DNA of 64,000 nt from JACOMS01 sp051252005 (GCA_051252005.1 JBPOEZ010000001.1:496001-560000); one strand, 5' to 3'. Shown: positions 26,439 through 35,107, numbered from the stretch's first letter. Translations and numbers: made by a program. The notes: a model not told the origin generated them from the sequence alone.

Positions 26439-26678
26439 ACTTTAGTCTCCTATGTGATCGTTCTTATAAAGAGTGTACTTGCCATAATGCCCTACGTCAA
26501 ATGTGACGCTGCTGAGTTACACTATGGCGGGGAACAGCGAACATCGTAGAAGTTAGGACAAGTTCTGCTCTAATTGAGGGCTAAAGTGACGAAGGTTAGA
26601 ACAGAGTTGATGCCAGAGTTGGGCTTGGCGTTTTGTTTTCGCCGCCCTAAGGTGGTTTGAATAGTGTTGAAGGGTAGT

Positions 26679-27620
26679 ATGATGATAAAGAGTTTTGTGA
26701 GGTTTGCCTCGGTTTTGTTTCTGGTTTCTGCGGCCGCTCCCGCCTTTGCTCACGGCGAGAAGGATGAACCGCCGCGAGAAAAGGCAAACTTTCCGGATAC
26801 GGACATTTTTCTTCTCGATCTTAGCCTTGGCGATAGCCCCGCTATCTCTAATGCGCGCAACGTGACGGGTCTGGCGGCCTATGAAAACCAGCCGTCCTTT
26901 ACACCAGATAGTTCATCCTTTCTTTTTTCTCGTAGCGATGAGTACCAGACCGATGTGTATGAATACTTGATCGCGTCCAAAACCACGCGCCGTATTACGC
27001 GGACGGCGACGAATGAATTTTCACCTGTAGCCTCGCCCGATAACAAAACAATCTCGTTTGTTACGGACGGCCCAGGAGCTAACCAAAACATTGCGAAGGT
27101 CACCCGCGCCCGTCCTGAATTAGAAAAAAAGCTGCTCCCCGGATCATCAATGCGTGAACCCACGGGTTACTATAGCTGGGACCATGTGAGCGGTAATGTG
27201 CTGTTCTGGTCTCGCTACGGATTTAATGTGACGCTGACCCACGCGGATAAAGAAGAGGCACATTACGTGAGTGGAAATGCTGTTCCGTCCACGCCTTACG
27301 TTATTCCCGGAACCTCGAATTTTAGTTTCGTGCACAGACAGGGCAACGGCAGCGTTTGGATCAAAGAGCTTAATCCAGTGACCAAAGCCGTGCGGCCTCT
27401 AACTCCCGTCGTCGGCGCTAATGCTAATTATGGCTGGGCGCCCGACGGATCGATCATGATGATCGAAGCGGGCACGCTCTACCGCTGGATGGAGGGCACG
27501 GACGGCGGATGGAAGGTCGTCGCTGACCTCGCAGATCACGGCATTAAAGAGGCTGCGCGCCTCGCCGTTAGTCCAGACGGGACCAAACTCGCTATTGTCG
27601 GGCAGCCTGCTAGCGACTAA
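26679..27620 (+). CDS. TolB-like beta-propeller secreted protein
   Basis: The 313-residue product has a signal peptide (about 1-24) and repeats of the WD40-like/PD40 type, such as QPSFTPDSSSFLFSRS near 71-86, SPVASPDNKTISFVTDG near 115-131 and RLAVSPDGTKLAIVG near 296-310. These mark a periplasmic beta-propeller, as in TolB, without the TolB N-terminal domain. A GTG 15 bases upstream could also be used, but AGGG sits correctly for the ATG at 26679. The ligand is unknown. Confidence 0.75.
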   Translation: MMIKSFVRFASVLFLVSAAAPAFAHGEKDEPPREKANFPDTDIFLLDLSLGDSPAISNARNVTGLAAYENQPSFTPDSSSFLFSRSDEYQTDVYEYLIASKTTRRITRTATNEFSPVASPDNKTISFVTDGPGANQNIAKVTRARPELEKKLLPGSSMREPTGYYSWDHVSGNVLFWSRYGFNVTLTHADKEEAHYVSGNAVPSTPYVIPGTSNFSFVHRQGNGSVWIKELNPVTKAVRPLTPVVGANANYGWAPDGSIMMIEAGTLYRWMEGTDGGWKVVADLADHGIKEAARLAVSPDGTKLAIVGQPASD

Positions 27621-27657
27621 GATACTGCCAATATTTTCCTTATTTGATGAGACACTT

Positions 27658-28758
27658 ATGACATCGACTGCTCCGCTTTTTGCGTCGTTCACTTGTAAAT
27701 CCCTGACCATTCCGAACCGGATTGTTATGGCGCCTATGACCCGTAGTCAATCTCCTGATGGTATCCCTGGCGATAACGTCGCCGAGTATTACGCGCGCCG
27801 CGCGGCCGCTGATGTCGGTCTTATTGTCACCGAAGGCACAACGATTAACCGCGGCGGCGCTTCCAATGACCCGCGCGTACCGAACTTCCACGAAGAAAAA
27901 GCACTTGCGGGCTGGAAAAACGTTGTCTCCAAAGTCCATGAAACTGAGGGCAAAATTGCGCCGCAGCTTTGGCATGTTGGTATGGTCCGTAAACCCGGCA
28001 CCGGCCCTGTCCCTGACGCGCCGTCTGATAGCCCGTCTGGCCACACGCATACTGGCAAATCCGTCGGCCCCATGCCTAGCGAATCTGATGTCGCCGATAT
28101 GGTTATGGCCTATGCCAACGCCGCAGGTCAGGCTGCGAAAGCCGGGTTTGACTGCGTCGAAATTCACGGCGCGCATGGTTATTTGATCGACCAGTTCTTT
28201 TGGGACGTCATGAATAAACGCGAGGATCAGTATGGCGGCGGCTTAGTTGAGCGCGCCAGTTTCGCGGGTGACATAATCAAGGAAGTCCGCAAACAAGTAG
28301 GCAAGGACATGCCTATTATTTTGCGCTTTTCCCAGTGGAAACAGCAAGAATACACGGCGCGCCTTGCCGATACACCTGAAAAGCTAGAAGCCTTCCTCAA
28401 GGTCTTCGTCGATGCCGGCGTTGATATTCTCCATTGCTCGCAGCGCCGTTTCTGGGAGCCTGAATTTGACGGTTCTGATCTCAATCTTGCGGGCTGGACG
28501 AAAAAACTGACAGGCTTGCCGACGATTACCGTTGGTTCTGTCGGCCTTTCCGGTGATTTCATCGGCGCGTTCCAAGGCGAAAGCAGCGAAGCCCGCGCGC
28601 TTGATGACCTTTTAGAGCGCCTCGATAAAGGCGAATTTGACCTCGTCGCCGTTGGCCGCGCGCTCCTCCAAGACCCGCTCTGGGCCTCGAAGGTGAAGGC
28701 GGGAAAAACGGATGAATTGATGAATTACGACGCCAAGGCGCTTGGCACTTATTACTAA
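27658..28758 (+). CDS. NADH:flavin oxidoreductase, old yellow enzyme family
   Basis: The 366-residue product is an FMN-dependent ene-reductase: NRIVMAPMTRSQS near residues 18-30, the HGAHGYLIDQFFW region near 175-187 with the active-site histidine pattern HxAH, and TVGSVGLSGDF near 290-300. Such enzymes reduce activated double bonds or nitro esters. The start at 27658 gives the standard N-terminus. The physiological substrate cannot be inferred. Confidence 0.9.
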   Translation: MTSTAPLFASFTCKSLTIPNRIVMAPMTRSQSPDGIPGDNVAEYYARRAAADVGLIVTEGTTINRGGASNDPRVPNFHEEKALAGWKNVVSKVHETEGKIAPQLWHVGMVRKPGTGPVPDAPSDSPSGHTHTGKSVGPMPSESDVADMVMAYANAAGQAAKAGFDCVEIHGAHGYLIDQFFWDVMNKREDQYGGGLVERASFAGDIIKEVRKQVGKDMPIILRFSQWKQQEYTARLADTPEKLEAFLKVFVDAGVDILHCSQRRFWEPEFDGSDLNLAGWTKKLTGLPTITVGSVGLSGDFIGAFQGESSEARALDDLLERLDKGEFDLVAVGRALLQDPLWASKVKAGKTDELMNYDAKALGTYY

Positions 28759-28770
28759 AATACATTGCCT

Positions 28771-28857
28771 TGTCATCCCGGCCCTCGAGCCAGGGTCACG
28801 AAAGGCAAGCTCAGTTCTTTATAACGTCTAGGCCCCGGATTAAATCCGGGGTGACAG
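28771..28857. repeat. GTCATCCC-type paired palindromic repeat, copy 1
   Basis: The unit begins GTCATCCCGG, holds an imperfect left palindrome, and ends with a perfect right stem CCCCGGAT-TAA-ATCCGGGG followed by TGACAG. The outer ends are inverted copies of each other. It fills the gap between two convergent genes. Related units occur near 31.1-31.5 kb and 37.1 kb. Confidence 0.75.
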
Positions 28858-28874
28858 TTTTGTGTGCGCTGCGC

Positions 28875-29390
28875 CTACAAATTCCCGCCGCCGAAGAAAT
28901 CCATTTTACCGAGCGGTACGCCGTTATGGCGCAGGATGTTATAGGCGGTGGTGCAGTGGAACGTCACATTGGGTATGGTGAAGCCTGAGCTATAGGCGAT
29001 ACCAATAAATTCGCGCTCTACGGGGCCGAGTTTGACTGTGAACTTACGGGTTTCTGTGCCGTTGATCTGCTCTGGCGTGAAGCTATTGATCTCTTTACGG
29101 GCCTTCGCGATCAAGGCGTAAAGCTCTTCAAAAGTTGTTTCCGCATCGTCGTAAACGGGCGGGGTAGACCCGACTAATCTGTGAGGACACATTTTCGACA
29201 TAGAGGCTGCGATCTGGACTTGCTTGGTCAGGGGCGCCATGTCGGGATATAGCCGCGCTGTCAAAAATACGCTTGGGTCAATGCCGCGTTCTTTGGCGTT
29301 TGCTTCGCCTTTTTTAAGGACGTAATCAAGATTGCCGAGTAGCCGGTCTAAGGCGGGGATGCTGGCATTATACATAGAGAGAATAGACAT
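28875..29390 (-). CDS. DUF1993 family protein
   Basis: The 171-residue product matches DUF1993 (DinB-like helical fold): SMYNASIPALDRLLGNLD near residues 5-22, LYPDMAPLTKQVQIA near 47-61, and FHCTTAYNILRHNGVPLGK near 144-162. These are typical of this family of unknown function. The ATG at 29390 is chosen over an upstream start that would add sixteen unconserved residues. Confidence 0.85.
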   Translation of the reverse strand: MSILSMYNASIPALDRLLGNLDYVLKKGEANAKERGIDPSVFLTARLYPDMAPLTKQVQIAASMSKMCPHRLVGSTPPVYDDAETTFEELYALIAKARKEINSFTPEQINGTETRKFTVKLGPVEREFIGIAYSSGFTIPNVTFHCTTAYNILRHNGVPLGKMDFFGGGNL

Positions 29391-29478
29391 AGTGTTTTCC
29401 TTTTTTGCGATTTCAGCAAAGCGGCAAGCCAAAGGCAAGACGCTTTACTGTATGGCATAGGGTACAGATTTGTATGGC

Positions 29479-30486
29479 TTAATGTTCGAGCACGATCCTG
29501 TACCGTGCTTTGCCGGATTTAAGGTGCGCGATGGCGTCATTGACCTGATCAAATTTGAAATACTCGGTCATAGGTTTGATGTCGTGGCGTGTGCAAAATT
29601 CGAGCATTTTGGCGACCATAGCGGGGGAGCCTGTATCAGAGCCGCCGATTTTCTTCTGACCCGGCACAAGCGAGCCGCCTGAGACGGCCATGGGCTCTGT
29701 GACCATGCCGACATGGATGAGCTGGCCTTGCGGCGCGAGCGCGGCGACATAACGGTGCCACGCAAGGTTCACATTCACTGTTGATAAGATCATATCATAT
29801 TGACCGCGTAGAGATTTCAGCAAGTCGTCATCACGGTTATTGATAACCTTGTGCGCGCCAAGAGTTTTCAGTTCATCTTCCTTGTCCATTGAGCCTGTAA
29901 AGGCGGTCACTTCACAGCCCCAAGCCTTTGCGAATTGAATGGCCAAGTGGCCTAGTCCGCCAATGCCGATCACGCCGACGCGGTCTGTGGGTTTAATATC
30001 GTAATCCATAAACGGCGCGAAGACCGTAATGCCGCCACAGAAAAGCGGCCCTGCAGAACGTGCGTCCATGTTATCTGGCAAGGGAATAGCCCAAACGGCC
30101 TGTACCCGCATGCGGTCAGCAAAACCGCCATGGCGTCCGCGAATGGTTGGCTTGCCTGTGCCGCAGCGTTGATGATGACCAGACATACATTGCCCGCACG
30201 TCAGGCAGCTTTCCGCTGTCCAACCGACGCCGACGGTCTGCCCAATTTTCAAATGCGAGACGTTTTCGCCGAGCGCCGTAATCTTGCCAACCGCTTCGTG
30301 GCCGGGGACGAGGGGGTATTGGCTCGCGCCCCATTCATTATCAATCATGGAGATGTCAGAATGACAAATTCCGCAGGCTGTGACGTCGATCTCGACCTGA
30401 TCATGGGGTAGGGGACCGGGTGAATATGTGTAGGGCGTAAGCTCGCCTTTTGGCTTGCTTGCGGCGTAGGCTTTTATGTCTGTCAT
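29479..30486 (-). CDS. Zinc-dependent alcohol dehydrogenase
   Basis: The 335-residue medium-chain dehydrogenase has the catalytic zinc ligands in CGICHSD near residues 37-43 and GHEAVG near 60-65, the structural zinc cysteines CLTCGQCMSGHHQRC near 92-106, and the NAD(P) loop GIGGLGHLAIQ near 170-180. It is nearest to the cinnamyl/YahK-AdhC type alcohol dehydrogenases. The ATG at 30486 gives the normal N-terminus. Reading further upstream in frame enters the structured region described separately. Confidence 0.92.
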   Translation of the reverse strand: MTDIKAYAASKPKGELTPYTYSPGPLPHDQVEIDVTACGICHSDISMIDNEWGASQYPLVPGHEAVGKITALGENVSHLKIGQTVGVGWTAESCLTCGQCMSGHHQRCGTGKPTIRGRHGGFADRMRVQAVWAIPLPDNMDARSAGPLFCGGITVFAPFMDYDIKPTDRVGVIGIGGLGHLAIQFAKAWGCEVTAFTGSMDKEDELKTLGAHKVINNRDDDLLKSLRGQYDMILSTVNVNLAWHRYVAALAPQGQLIHVGMVTEPMAVSGGSLVPGQKKIGGSDTGSPAMVAKMLEFCTRHDIKPMTEYFKFDQVNDAIAHLKSGKARYRIVLEH

Positions 30487-30539
30487 GATGCGTCCTTTTG
30501 GGTTTCGACTATGATATGGGGTATTAAAGCCTTCAGGGC

Positions 30540-30967
30540 TAGGGCGGGTAATAGAATAGTTCAAGCGGGAACATCGCCGCGCGGGGAGCGCAGCGTGGTG
30601 AATCTTGGAGGGGCCTTCAAAATGAAGGGCAGTTCCGCGAAGCCCTGAACCTTTGCAGGCCAAGGAGATAAAATGTGTGTTCGCAAAGGGAGACTTCGCG
30701 GCGGCGTTTTATTCAGTGCGGCCTATTTTTGCGCCAGTCTTTCCCGCCTTGTGAGCGGTCTGCTTCCGAGGGAGCGGAAGAGGGCGTGAGGCTCTCGCAT
30801 CTGGTGATCCGGCCGTGCTTTCGCGTAGATGCTTGACAGTGGTTCACATACTCAAGCCGAAAGCTACCTACAATCACAAACACCGTTCCAAACGCTTTAG
30901 TCCTACGTCGACAAAGGCCCTTCGTCGTTTGGAAAACTTGTAGTGCTCACCGTTTTGACGCGGTGAG
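30540..30967 (+). ncRNA. Candidate structured RNA (leader-like), no known family assigned
   Basis: This stretch is dense in complementary segments: CGCCGCG 30575-30581 with CGCGGCG 30697-30703; CCTTCA/TGAAGG 30614-30628; AGGGC/GCCCT 30626-30646, which competes with the previous stem; CCTTTGC 30650-30656 with GCAAAGG 30683-30689; CGCCAG 30732-30737 with CTGGTG 30801-30806; CTTCCG/CGGAAG 30763-30780; TTCCAAACG 30886-30894 with CGTTTGGAA 30926-30934; CTCACCG/CGGTGAG 30946-30967. One pair is G-U only if the plus strand is transcribed, a weak hint to that strand. A ribosome binding site and short frame lie in one loop. Transcription is inferred. Confidence 0.5.
30673..30789 (+). CDS. Possible 38-codon leader peptide inside the structured region
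   Basis: AAGGAG at 30662-30667 is followed after five bases by ATG and 38 sense codons (MCVRKGRLRGG... ending RERKRA, then TGA). The site lies in the loop closed by CCTTTGC/GCAAAGG. The peptide is basic (Arg/Lys-rich) with a hydrophobic middle. It could be a regulatory leader peptide whose translation alters folding. There is no plus-strand gene close downstream, which is odd for a leader. Confidence 0.3.
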   Translation: MCVRKGRLRGGVLFSAAYFCASLSRLVSGLLPRERKRA

Positions 30968-31074
30968 ATTGAAATATAAGGGCAAATGGAAGAGTGAGGA
31001 TTATTATTTTTAAAAGCGCGTAATTACATGAGTTTTGTGAGTTTGGAGCGAGGATTAATCGGTCTCTCATGCCC

Positions 31075-31153
31075 GTCATCCCGCGCTCGACGCGGGACCT
31101 AGGCATTATAGCGCGTCCAAACTCTCGAGATCTCGGCTCAAGGCCGGGATGAC
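31075..31153. repeat. GTCATCCC-type paired palindromic repeat, copy 2
   Basis: The unit starts GTCATCCCG and ends CGGGATGAC, perfect terminal inverted repeats. It contains a left stem CCCGCG..CGCGGG and a right stem around GGCTCAAGGCC, separated by about 30 bases that include CTCTCGAGA. Confidence 0.8.
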
Positions 31154-31169
31154 TGTGTTGGGGGGACTT

Positions 31170-31270
31170 GCCATCCCCGACTGGTGTTTGCCTGCAAACA
31201 CTTGATCGGGGACCTCGTCGTAATAATGCACCAATACTCTCGAGACCCCGCGTCAAGCGCGGGGTGACAG
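31170..31270. repeat. GTCATCCC-type paired palindromic repeat, copy 3, with nested hairpin
   Basis: The left stem CCCCGA (31175-31180) pairs with TCGGGG (31206-31211). Its loop is replaced by a second perfect hairpin, GTGTTTGC-CT-GCAAACAC at 31184-31201. The right stem is CCCCGCG..CGCGGGG followed by TGACAG. CTCTCGAGA again lies between the two halves. The same nested hairpin recurs in the copy at 37.1 kb. Confidence 0.8.
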
Positions 31271-31309
31271 TGTGGGGGAGATTGCAAGGTATTAGCGCCT
31301 ACCTCTCAA

Positions 31310-31457
31310 CCATCATCCCTGCTTTGAGCAGGGATCCATCACCGGAAATTTCAGCGAGTTCAATTTTGGATTATGACGATCAACACGTCCGAAAACATCC
31401 ACTCCCTCTCCAACCACAAATGCGGGAGATGGATCCCCTTTTTCAAGGGGATGATGG
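31310..31457. repeat. Related paired palindromic repeat, copy 4
   Basis: Terminal inverted repeats CCATCATCCC / GGGATGATGG bound a 148-bp unit. The left stem is CCCTGCT-TTG-AGCAGGG and the right stem ATCCCCTT-TTTC-AAGGGGAT. The spacer is longer than in the other copies and lacks CTCTCGAGA, so this may be a sub-type. Confidence 0.7.
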
Positions 31458-31482
31458 CTATTGGGGGGGCTTTTTCATAGCG

Positions 31483-31520
31483 GTCATCCCGCACGCAGCG
31501 GCAGCGAAGATGCGGGACCT
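31483..31520. repeat. Half copy of the GTCATCCC-type repeat
   Basis: GTCATCCCGCA pairs with TGCGGGAC across a 16-base loop and is followed by CTCGACG. Only the left half of the usual two-palindrome unit is present. Confidence 0.6.
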
Positions 31521-31657
31521 CGACGTTACAATGCTTTGAGCTCCCCTCACGCACTCCAAAACGGTATGACCGCCTGTCGCAATATGCGTTCACGCTAAAT
31601 GCGTTACCGGCATATAGGCCAATAATGAAGTGAATGGGAAGGGGGGTAGAAGGGGTT

Positions 31658-33475
31658 CTACCGCTTCGCATTGTCCTCGAACAGTTCCGCTAGCTTCTCT
31701 GTCATCGCTCCGCCGAGTTGTTCTACGTCCATGATGGTTACGGCACGTTTGTACCATCTGGTGACATCGTGGCCGATGCCGATGGCAACGAGTTCGACTT
31801 CGCTGCGGTTTTCGATTTTGTCGATGGCCATGCGAAGGTGGCTCTCTAGCAAGCCTGTCTTGTTTTGGCTTTGCGTAGCATCGTCAACAGGCGCGCCGTC
31901 GGATATGACCATTAGGATACGCCGCTGTTCAGGCCGCGCCATGAGGCGTTTATAGGCCCATTCGAGCGCTTCGCCGTCAATATTTTCCTTGAGCAGGCCT
32001 TCGCGCATCATCAGGCCGAGGTTCCGTTTGGCGCGCCGCCACGGCATATCGGCGGATTTATAGATGATGTGCCGAAGGTCATTGAGCCGTCCAGGGCTTG
32101 TCGGTTTCCCGCTCGCCATCCAATCTTGGAAGCTCCGGCCGCCTTTCCACGCGCGGGTGGTAAAGCCGAGTATTTCGGCTTTGACGCCGCAGCGTTCCAG
32201 TGTGCGCGCGAGAATATCGGCGCAGACGGCGGCGACCATGATCGGCCGTCCGCGCATAGAGCCGGAATTATCAATCAGGATTGTCACGACAGTGTCGCGG
32301 AAGTCGGTTTCTTTTTCTTCTTTGAACGTCAGCGCCGACATTGGATCCGTGATGACCCGTGTGAGCCGCGCTGTATCGAGCTGTCCTTCTTCGAGGTCAA
32401 ATGTCCATGAGCGCTGCTGCTGCGCGAGGAGGCGTCTTTGCAGGCGATTGGCAAGGCGAGAAATGACAGACGACAAACCCGCCATATGCCCGTCGAGATA
32501 GCCGCGCAGGCGGTCAAGCTCTTCGGTTTCGCAAAGCTCTTCGGCCTTGATGACCTCATCGTGCGTTTCGGTATAGACCGTGTACGGGTCCGGCATGTTG
32601 GTGATGTTGGAGCGCTGCGGATTGGGGTTCGGTGTTTGCTCGCTATCGTCGCTGTCGCCGTCCATGTTTTCGGCGTCGACCATATCTTGCGGGTCAGAGT
32701 TTTGATCTTCGACCGCGTCGGCGTCGGAAACTTCGGTTTGGCCCGGTTGTTCGTCGCGGGGCGTGTCCGGGCTTTGGTCGGGCTGTTGGTCTTCGTTCTC
32801 GCTCGACTCGTCTTCTGCGTCGTCTTGCTCGTCATTTTCGGCTGGATTATCGACGAGTTCCATATCACGGAGGAAGTCGAGCGCGGCTTCCGCAAATTTA
32901 GATGCGTCGGATAAATTCTTAGACAAGGCGCGGAGTTTGTCACCGCCTTTGCCTTCGACGTAATCTCGCCATGCGGACATGAGGCCGTCTGTGCTTTTAG
33001 GAAGGTCGCGGTCTTGGAATATTTCGCGTGCGAGTAACCCAACGGCTTCGGGCATAGAAGAATTGTTTTGGTCTAGCCCGTCCTTGTCAAAGCCGCGGCG
33101 TAGGGCGCGGGCGTCAAGGGCGGCGTGCAAATTGTCGGAAACTCCTGCCATGTGCTGCGAACCGAGGGCTTCGACGCGGGCTTGCTCAAGGGCTTCGTAA
33201 ATCTCGCGGGCTTCGCCGCTCGGCGGTTGTAGACGCTTGAAAACATCGGGCTGATGCAGGGCAATCCGCAGGGCTAGAGCGTCCGCTTCGCCGCGCGCTT
33301 TGGCAATTTGTATTGGCGTCGGTTTTTGCGGGAGCGACGGCAGCATGATCTGATCGCGGACAAGTCCGGCCACATCCCCGCCAAAACTCACTTCAAGCTC
33401 TGTCTCGCCGGACAGGGCTTTGGTGGTATGGCCAAGCGCGCGCTTAAACGTGTCTATGGGAGTGTGGGTGGTCAT
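31658..33475 (-). CDS. cobT: Cobaltochelatase subunit CobT
   Basis: CobT works with CobN and the AAA+ subunit CobS to insert cobalt into hydrogenobyrinic acid a,c-diamide in aerobic cobalamin synthesis. The 605-residue product has a helical N-terminal part and a long acidic linker rich in Asp/Glu/Gln at about 215-290. A C-terminal von Willebrand A domain carries the metal-binding MIDAS motif DNSGSM near 398-403. Length is normal. It lies six bases after cobS. cobN is not in the window. Confidence 0.95.
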   Translation of the reverse strand: MTTHTPIDTFKRALGHTTKALSGETELEVSFGGDVAGLVRDQIMLPSLPQKPTPIQIAKARGEADALALRIALHQPDVFKRLQPPSGEAREIYEALEQARVEALGSQHMAGVSDNLHAALDARALRRGFDKDGLDQNNSSMPEAVGLLAREIFQDRDLPKSTDGLMSAWRDYVEGKGGDKLRALSKNLSDASKFAEAALDFLRDMELVDNPAENDEQDDAEDESSENEDQQPDQSPDTPRDEQPGQTEVSDADAVEDQNSDPQDMVDAENMDGDSDDSEQTPNPNPQRSNITNMPDPYTVYTETHDEVIKAEELCETEELDRLRGYLDGHMAGLSSVISRLANRLQRRLLAQQQRSWTFDLEEGQLDTARLTRVITDPMSALTFKEEKETDFRDTVVTILIDNSGSMRGRPIMVAAVCADILARTLERCGVKAEILGFTTRAWKGGRSFQDWMASGKPTSPGRLNDLRHIIYKSADMPWRRAKRNLGLMMREGLLKENIDGEALEWAYKRLMARPEQRRILMVISDGAPVDDATQSQNKTGLLESHLRMAIDKIENRSEVELVAIGIGHDVTRWYKRAVTIMDVEQLGGAMTEKLAELFEDNAKR

Positions 33476-33481
33476 GGTTCA

Positions 33482-34468
33482 CTAAGCGACCATAACAGTC
33501 GCAGCGCTTTCCGGTAAATCCTTGCCAAATGCGCGCTGATAGAACTCAGCGATGATGGGGCGTTCAAGCTCGTCACATTTGTTGAGGAATGTGAGGCGGA
33601 AGGCTTGGCCGATGTCGCCGCCAAAGATGCGCGCATTTTCGGCCCAGTTCATGACCGTACGCGGGCTCATAACCGTGGAAATATCGCCTGCGATAAAGCT
33701 GTTCCGGCTCATATCGGCGACGCGGACCATAGAGGCAATAATATCGCGGCCTTCTTTGGAGTTAAACGTCGGGGATTTGGCAAGCACAATCGCAGTTTCG
33801 TCGTCGTGGGGCAGGTAGTTAAGCTGCGTGACGATAGACCAACGGTCCATCTGGCCTTGGTTGATTTGCTGCGTGCCGTGGTAAAGGCCCGTTGTATCGC
33901 CGAGGCCAACCGTGTTGGTAGTTGAGAAAAGGCGGAAGGCCTTGTGGGGCGTGATAACGCGGTTTTGATCGAGCAAGGTTAAGCGGCCCTCGGCCTCCAA
34001 AATACGCTGGATCACGAACATCACGTCGGGACGGCCCGCATCATATTCATCAAATGTCAGCGCGACAGGGTTTTGCAGCGCCCACGGCAAAAGGCCTTCG
34101 CGGAATTCTGTGATTTGCTTTCCGTCTTTGAGGACAATCGCGTCCTTACCGACAAGATCAATCCGAGAGACATGGCTATCGAGGTTGATTCGGACGAGCG
34201 GCCAGTTCAGGCGCGCGGCGACTTGTTCAATGTGAGTGGACTTACCCGTACCGTGATAACCCTGCACCATAACGCGGCGATTATAAGCAAAACCAGCACA
34301 GATCGCCTGCGTGGTCTGATCATCAAAGATGTAGGCTTCGTCGATTTCGGGGACATATTCCGAGCGTTTACTGAAAGCCGGAATTTCCATATCGAAATCC
34401 ACGCCAAAGGTTTCGCGGGCAGAGACTGTGGTATCCGGTTCAAAGATCGGGAAGGGTGTATCGGTCAT
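33482..34468 (-). CDS. cobS: Cobaltochelatase AAA+ subunit CobS
   Basis: CobS is the AAA+ ATPase of the cobalt chelatase. The 328-residue product has Walker A GYHGTGKST at residues 70-78, Walker B-like VALTFDEYDAG near 133-143, and STTNTVGLGDTTGLYHGTQ near 177-195 (sensor region), all typical of CobS. It is the first subunit gene of the cobS-cobT pair, with the DnaJ-like gene just upstream on the same strand. Confidence 0.95.
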   Translation of the reverse strand: MTDTPFPIFEPDTTVSARETFGVDFDMEIPAFSKRSEYVPEIDEAYIFDDQTTQAICAGFAYNRRVMVQGYHGTGKSTHIEQVAARLNWPLVRINLDSHVSRIDLVGKDAIVLKDGKQITEFREGLLPWALQNPVALTFDEYDAGRPDVMFVIQRILEAEGRLTLLDQNRVITPHKAFRLFSTTNTVGLGDTTGLYHGTQQINQGQMDRWSIVTQLNYLPHDDETAIVLAKSPTFNSKEGRDIIASMVRVADMSRNSFIAGDISTVMSPRTVMNWAENARIFGGDIGQAFRLTFLNKCDELERPIIAEFYQRAFGKDLPESAATVMVA

Positions 34469-34492
34469 GAGAGTGTCCTGAATTCGGTGGCT

Positions 34493-35107
34493 TTAGCCAA
34501 GTTCCGTTGTTTTTAGCATTTTATAAGCTTTGACCACGCGCTGGAAGCTTTCTTCCGTGGTGCGGTCGCCTTTATTGGCATCTGGGTGAAGCTGTTTGAC
34601 GAGCTGTGTATAGCGGCGGCGCACGTCGGCTTTGTTAGCCGTTTCGTCGAGGCCCATATCGTTGAGCGCTTTGACTTGCATTTTTGAGAGGCGGCGGCGC
34701 GGCGTTTCTTGGATATCATTATCGCCATCGCCAAATATGCCGTAGCCTTCTGATGTTGTGCTTGTCTGTCCGGCTTTGGTTTTCTTGCGGGCCTGTGCGC
34801 GTTCACCCGTGTTTTTACGGACGTCCCACGTTGGGCGGTGACCGTGGCGGGCACCTGCTTGCCATTCATGAATGTCTTCGTCGGTCATGCCGGAGAAGAA
34901 ATTCCAGTTCTTATTGTATTCACGGGCATGGGGCGCGCAGAAGTTATAATACTCTCGCAGCTTGTCGGGGCTTTTGGGAGCTTTACAGCCGCCCATAGCA
35001 ACGCATCCGGCCCAATCACATTCGGTTTCATCCGGATTGAGTTTTTTCTTGCCTTTATTGACTCGAATATCGATGCCCTTAGGCTTGTAACTATAATTAT
35101 CTGTCAT
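34493..35107 (-). CDS. DnaJ-domain protein next to cobS
   Basis: The 204-residue product has a C-terminal J domain with the HPD motif at about residues 174-176 (VKQLHPDANKGD). An N-terminal region carries several cysteines (CDWAGC, GGCKAP, FCAPHA). The ATG at 35107 is chosen: the longer frame upstream overlaps the bolA promoter. This J-domain gene next to cobS and bolA is a recurrent alphaproteobacterial arrangement. A chaperone role for the chelatase is only inference. Confidence 0.85.
   Translation of the reverse strand: MTDNYSYKPKGIDIRVNKGKKKLNPDETECDWAGCVAMGGCKAPKSPDKLREYYNFCAPHAREYNKNWNFFSGMTDEDIHEWQAGARHGHRPTWDVRKNTGERAQARKKTKAGQTSTTSEGYGIFGDGDNDIQETPRRRLSKMQVKALNDMGLDETANKADVRRRYTQLVKQLHPDANKGDRTTEESFQRVVKAYKMLKTTELG

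Larger units (their letters stand above)
30487..31657. other. Large gene-poor region between the alcohol dehydrogenase and cobT
   Basis: About 1.17 kb without an ordinary gene. The part nearest the dehydrogenase is the candidate structured RNA. 30968-31070 is AT-rich with no evident feature. 31075-31520 is the cluster of palindromic repeats. 31521-31657 is the 3' flank of cobT, with no recognisable terminator. Frames in the repeat cluster are translations of the palindromes. Confidence 0.7.

Noticed and set aside
26553..26753. Minus-strand frame with a weak likeness to the N-terminus of DUF559 proteins
   Set aside because: It overlaps the signal peptide of the beta-propeller gene, and the likeness (LR..K...QLW.QL) is too short to support a gene or remnant.
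30487..30663. 59-residue in-frame upstream extension of the alcohol dehydrogenase
   Set aside because: The family N-terminus starts at 30486, and the extension lies over inverted repeats of the structured region.
30640..30720. RNase P RNA, tmRNA, 6S RNA or SRP RNA in the structured region
   Set aside because: The conserved cores I know for these RNAs were not found on either strand.
31168..31539. Long frames on both strands in the repeat cluster
   Set aside because: They arise because the GC-rich palindromes lack stop codons, and they match no gene.
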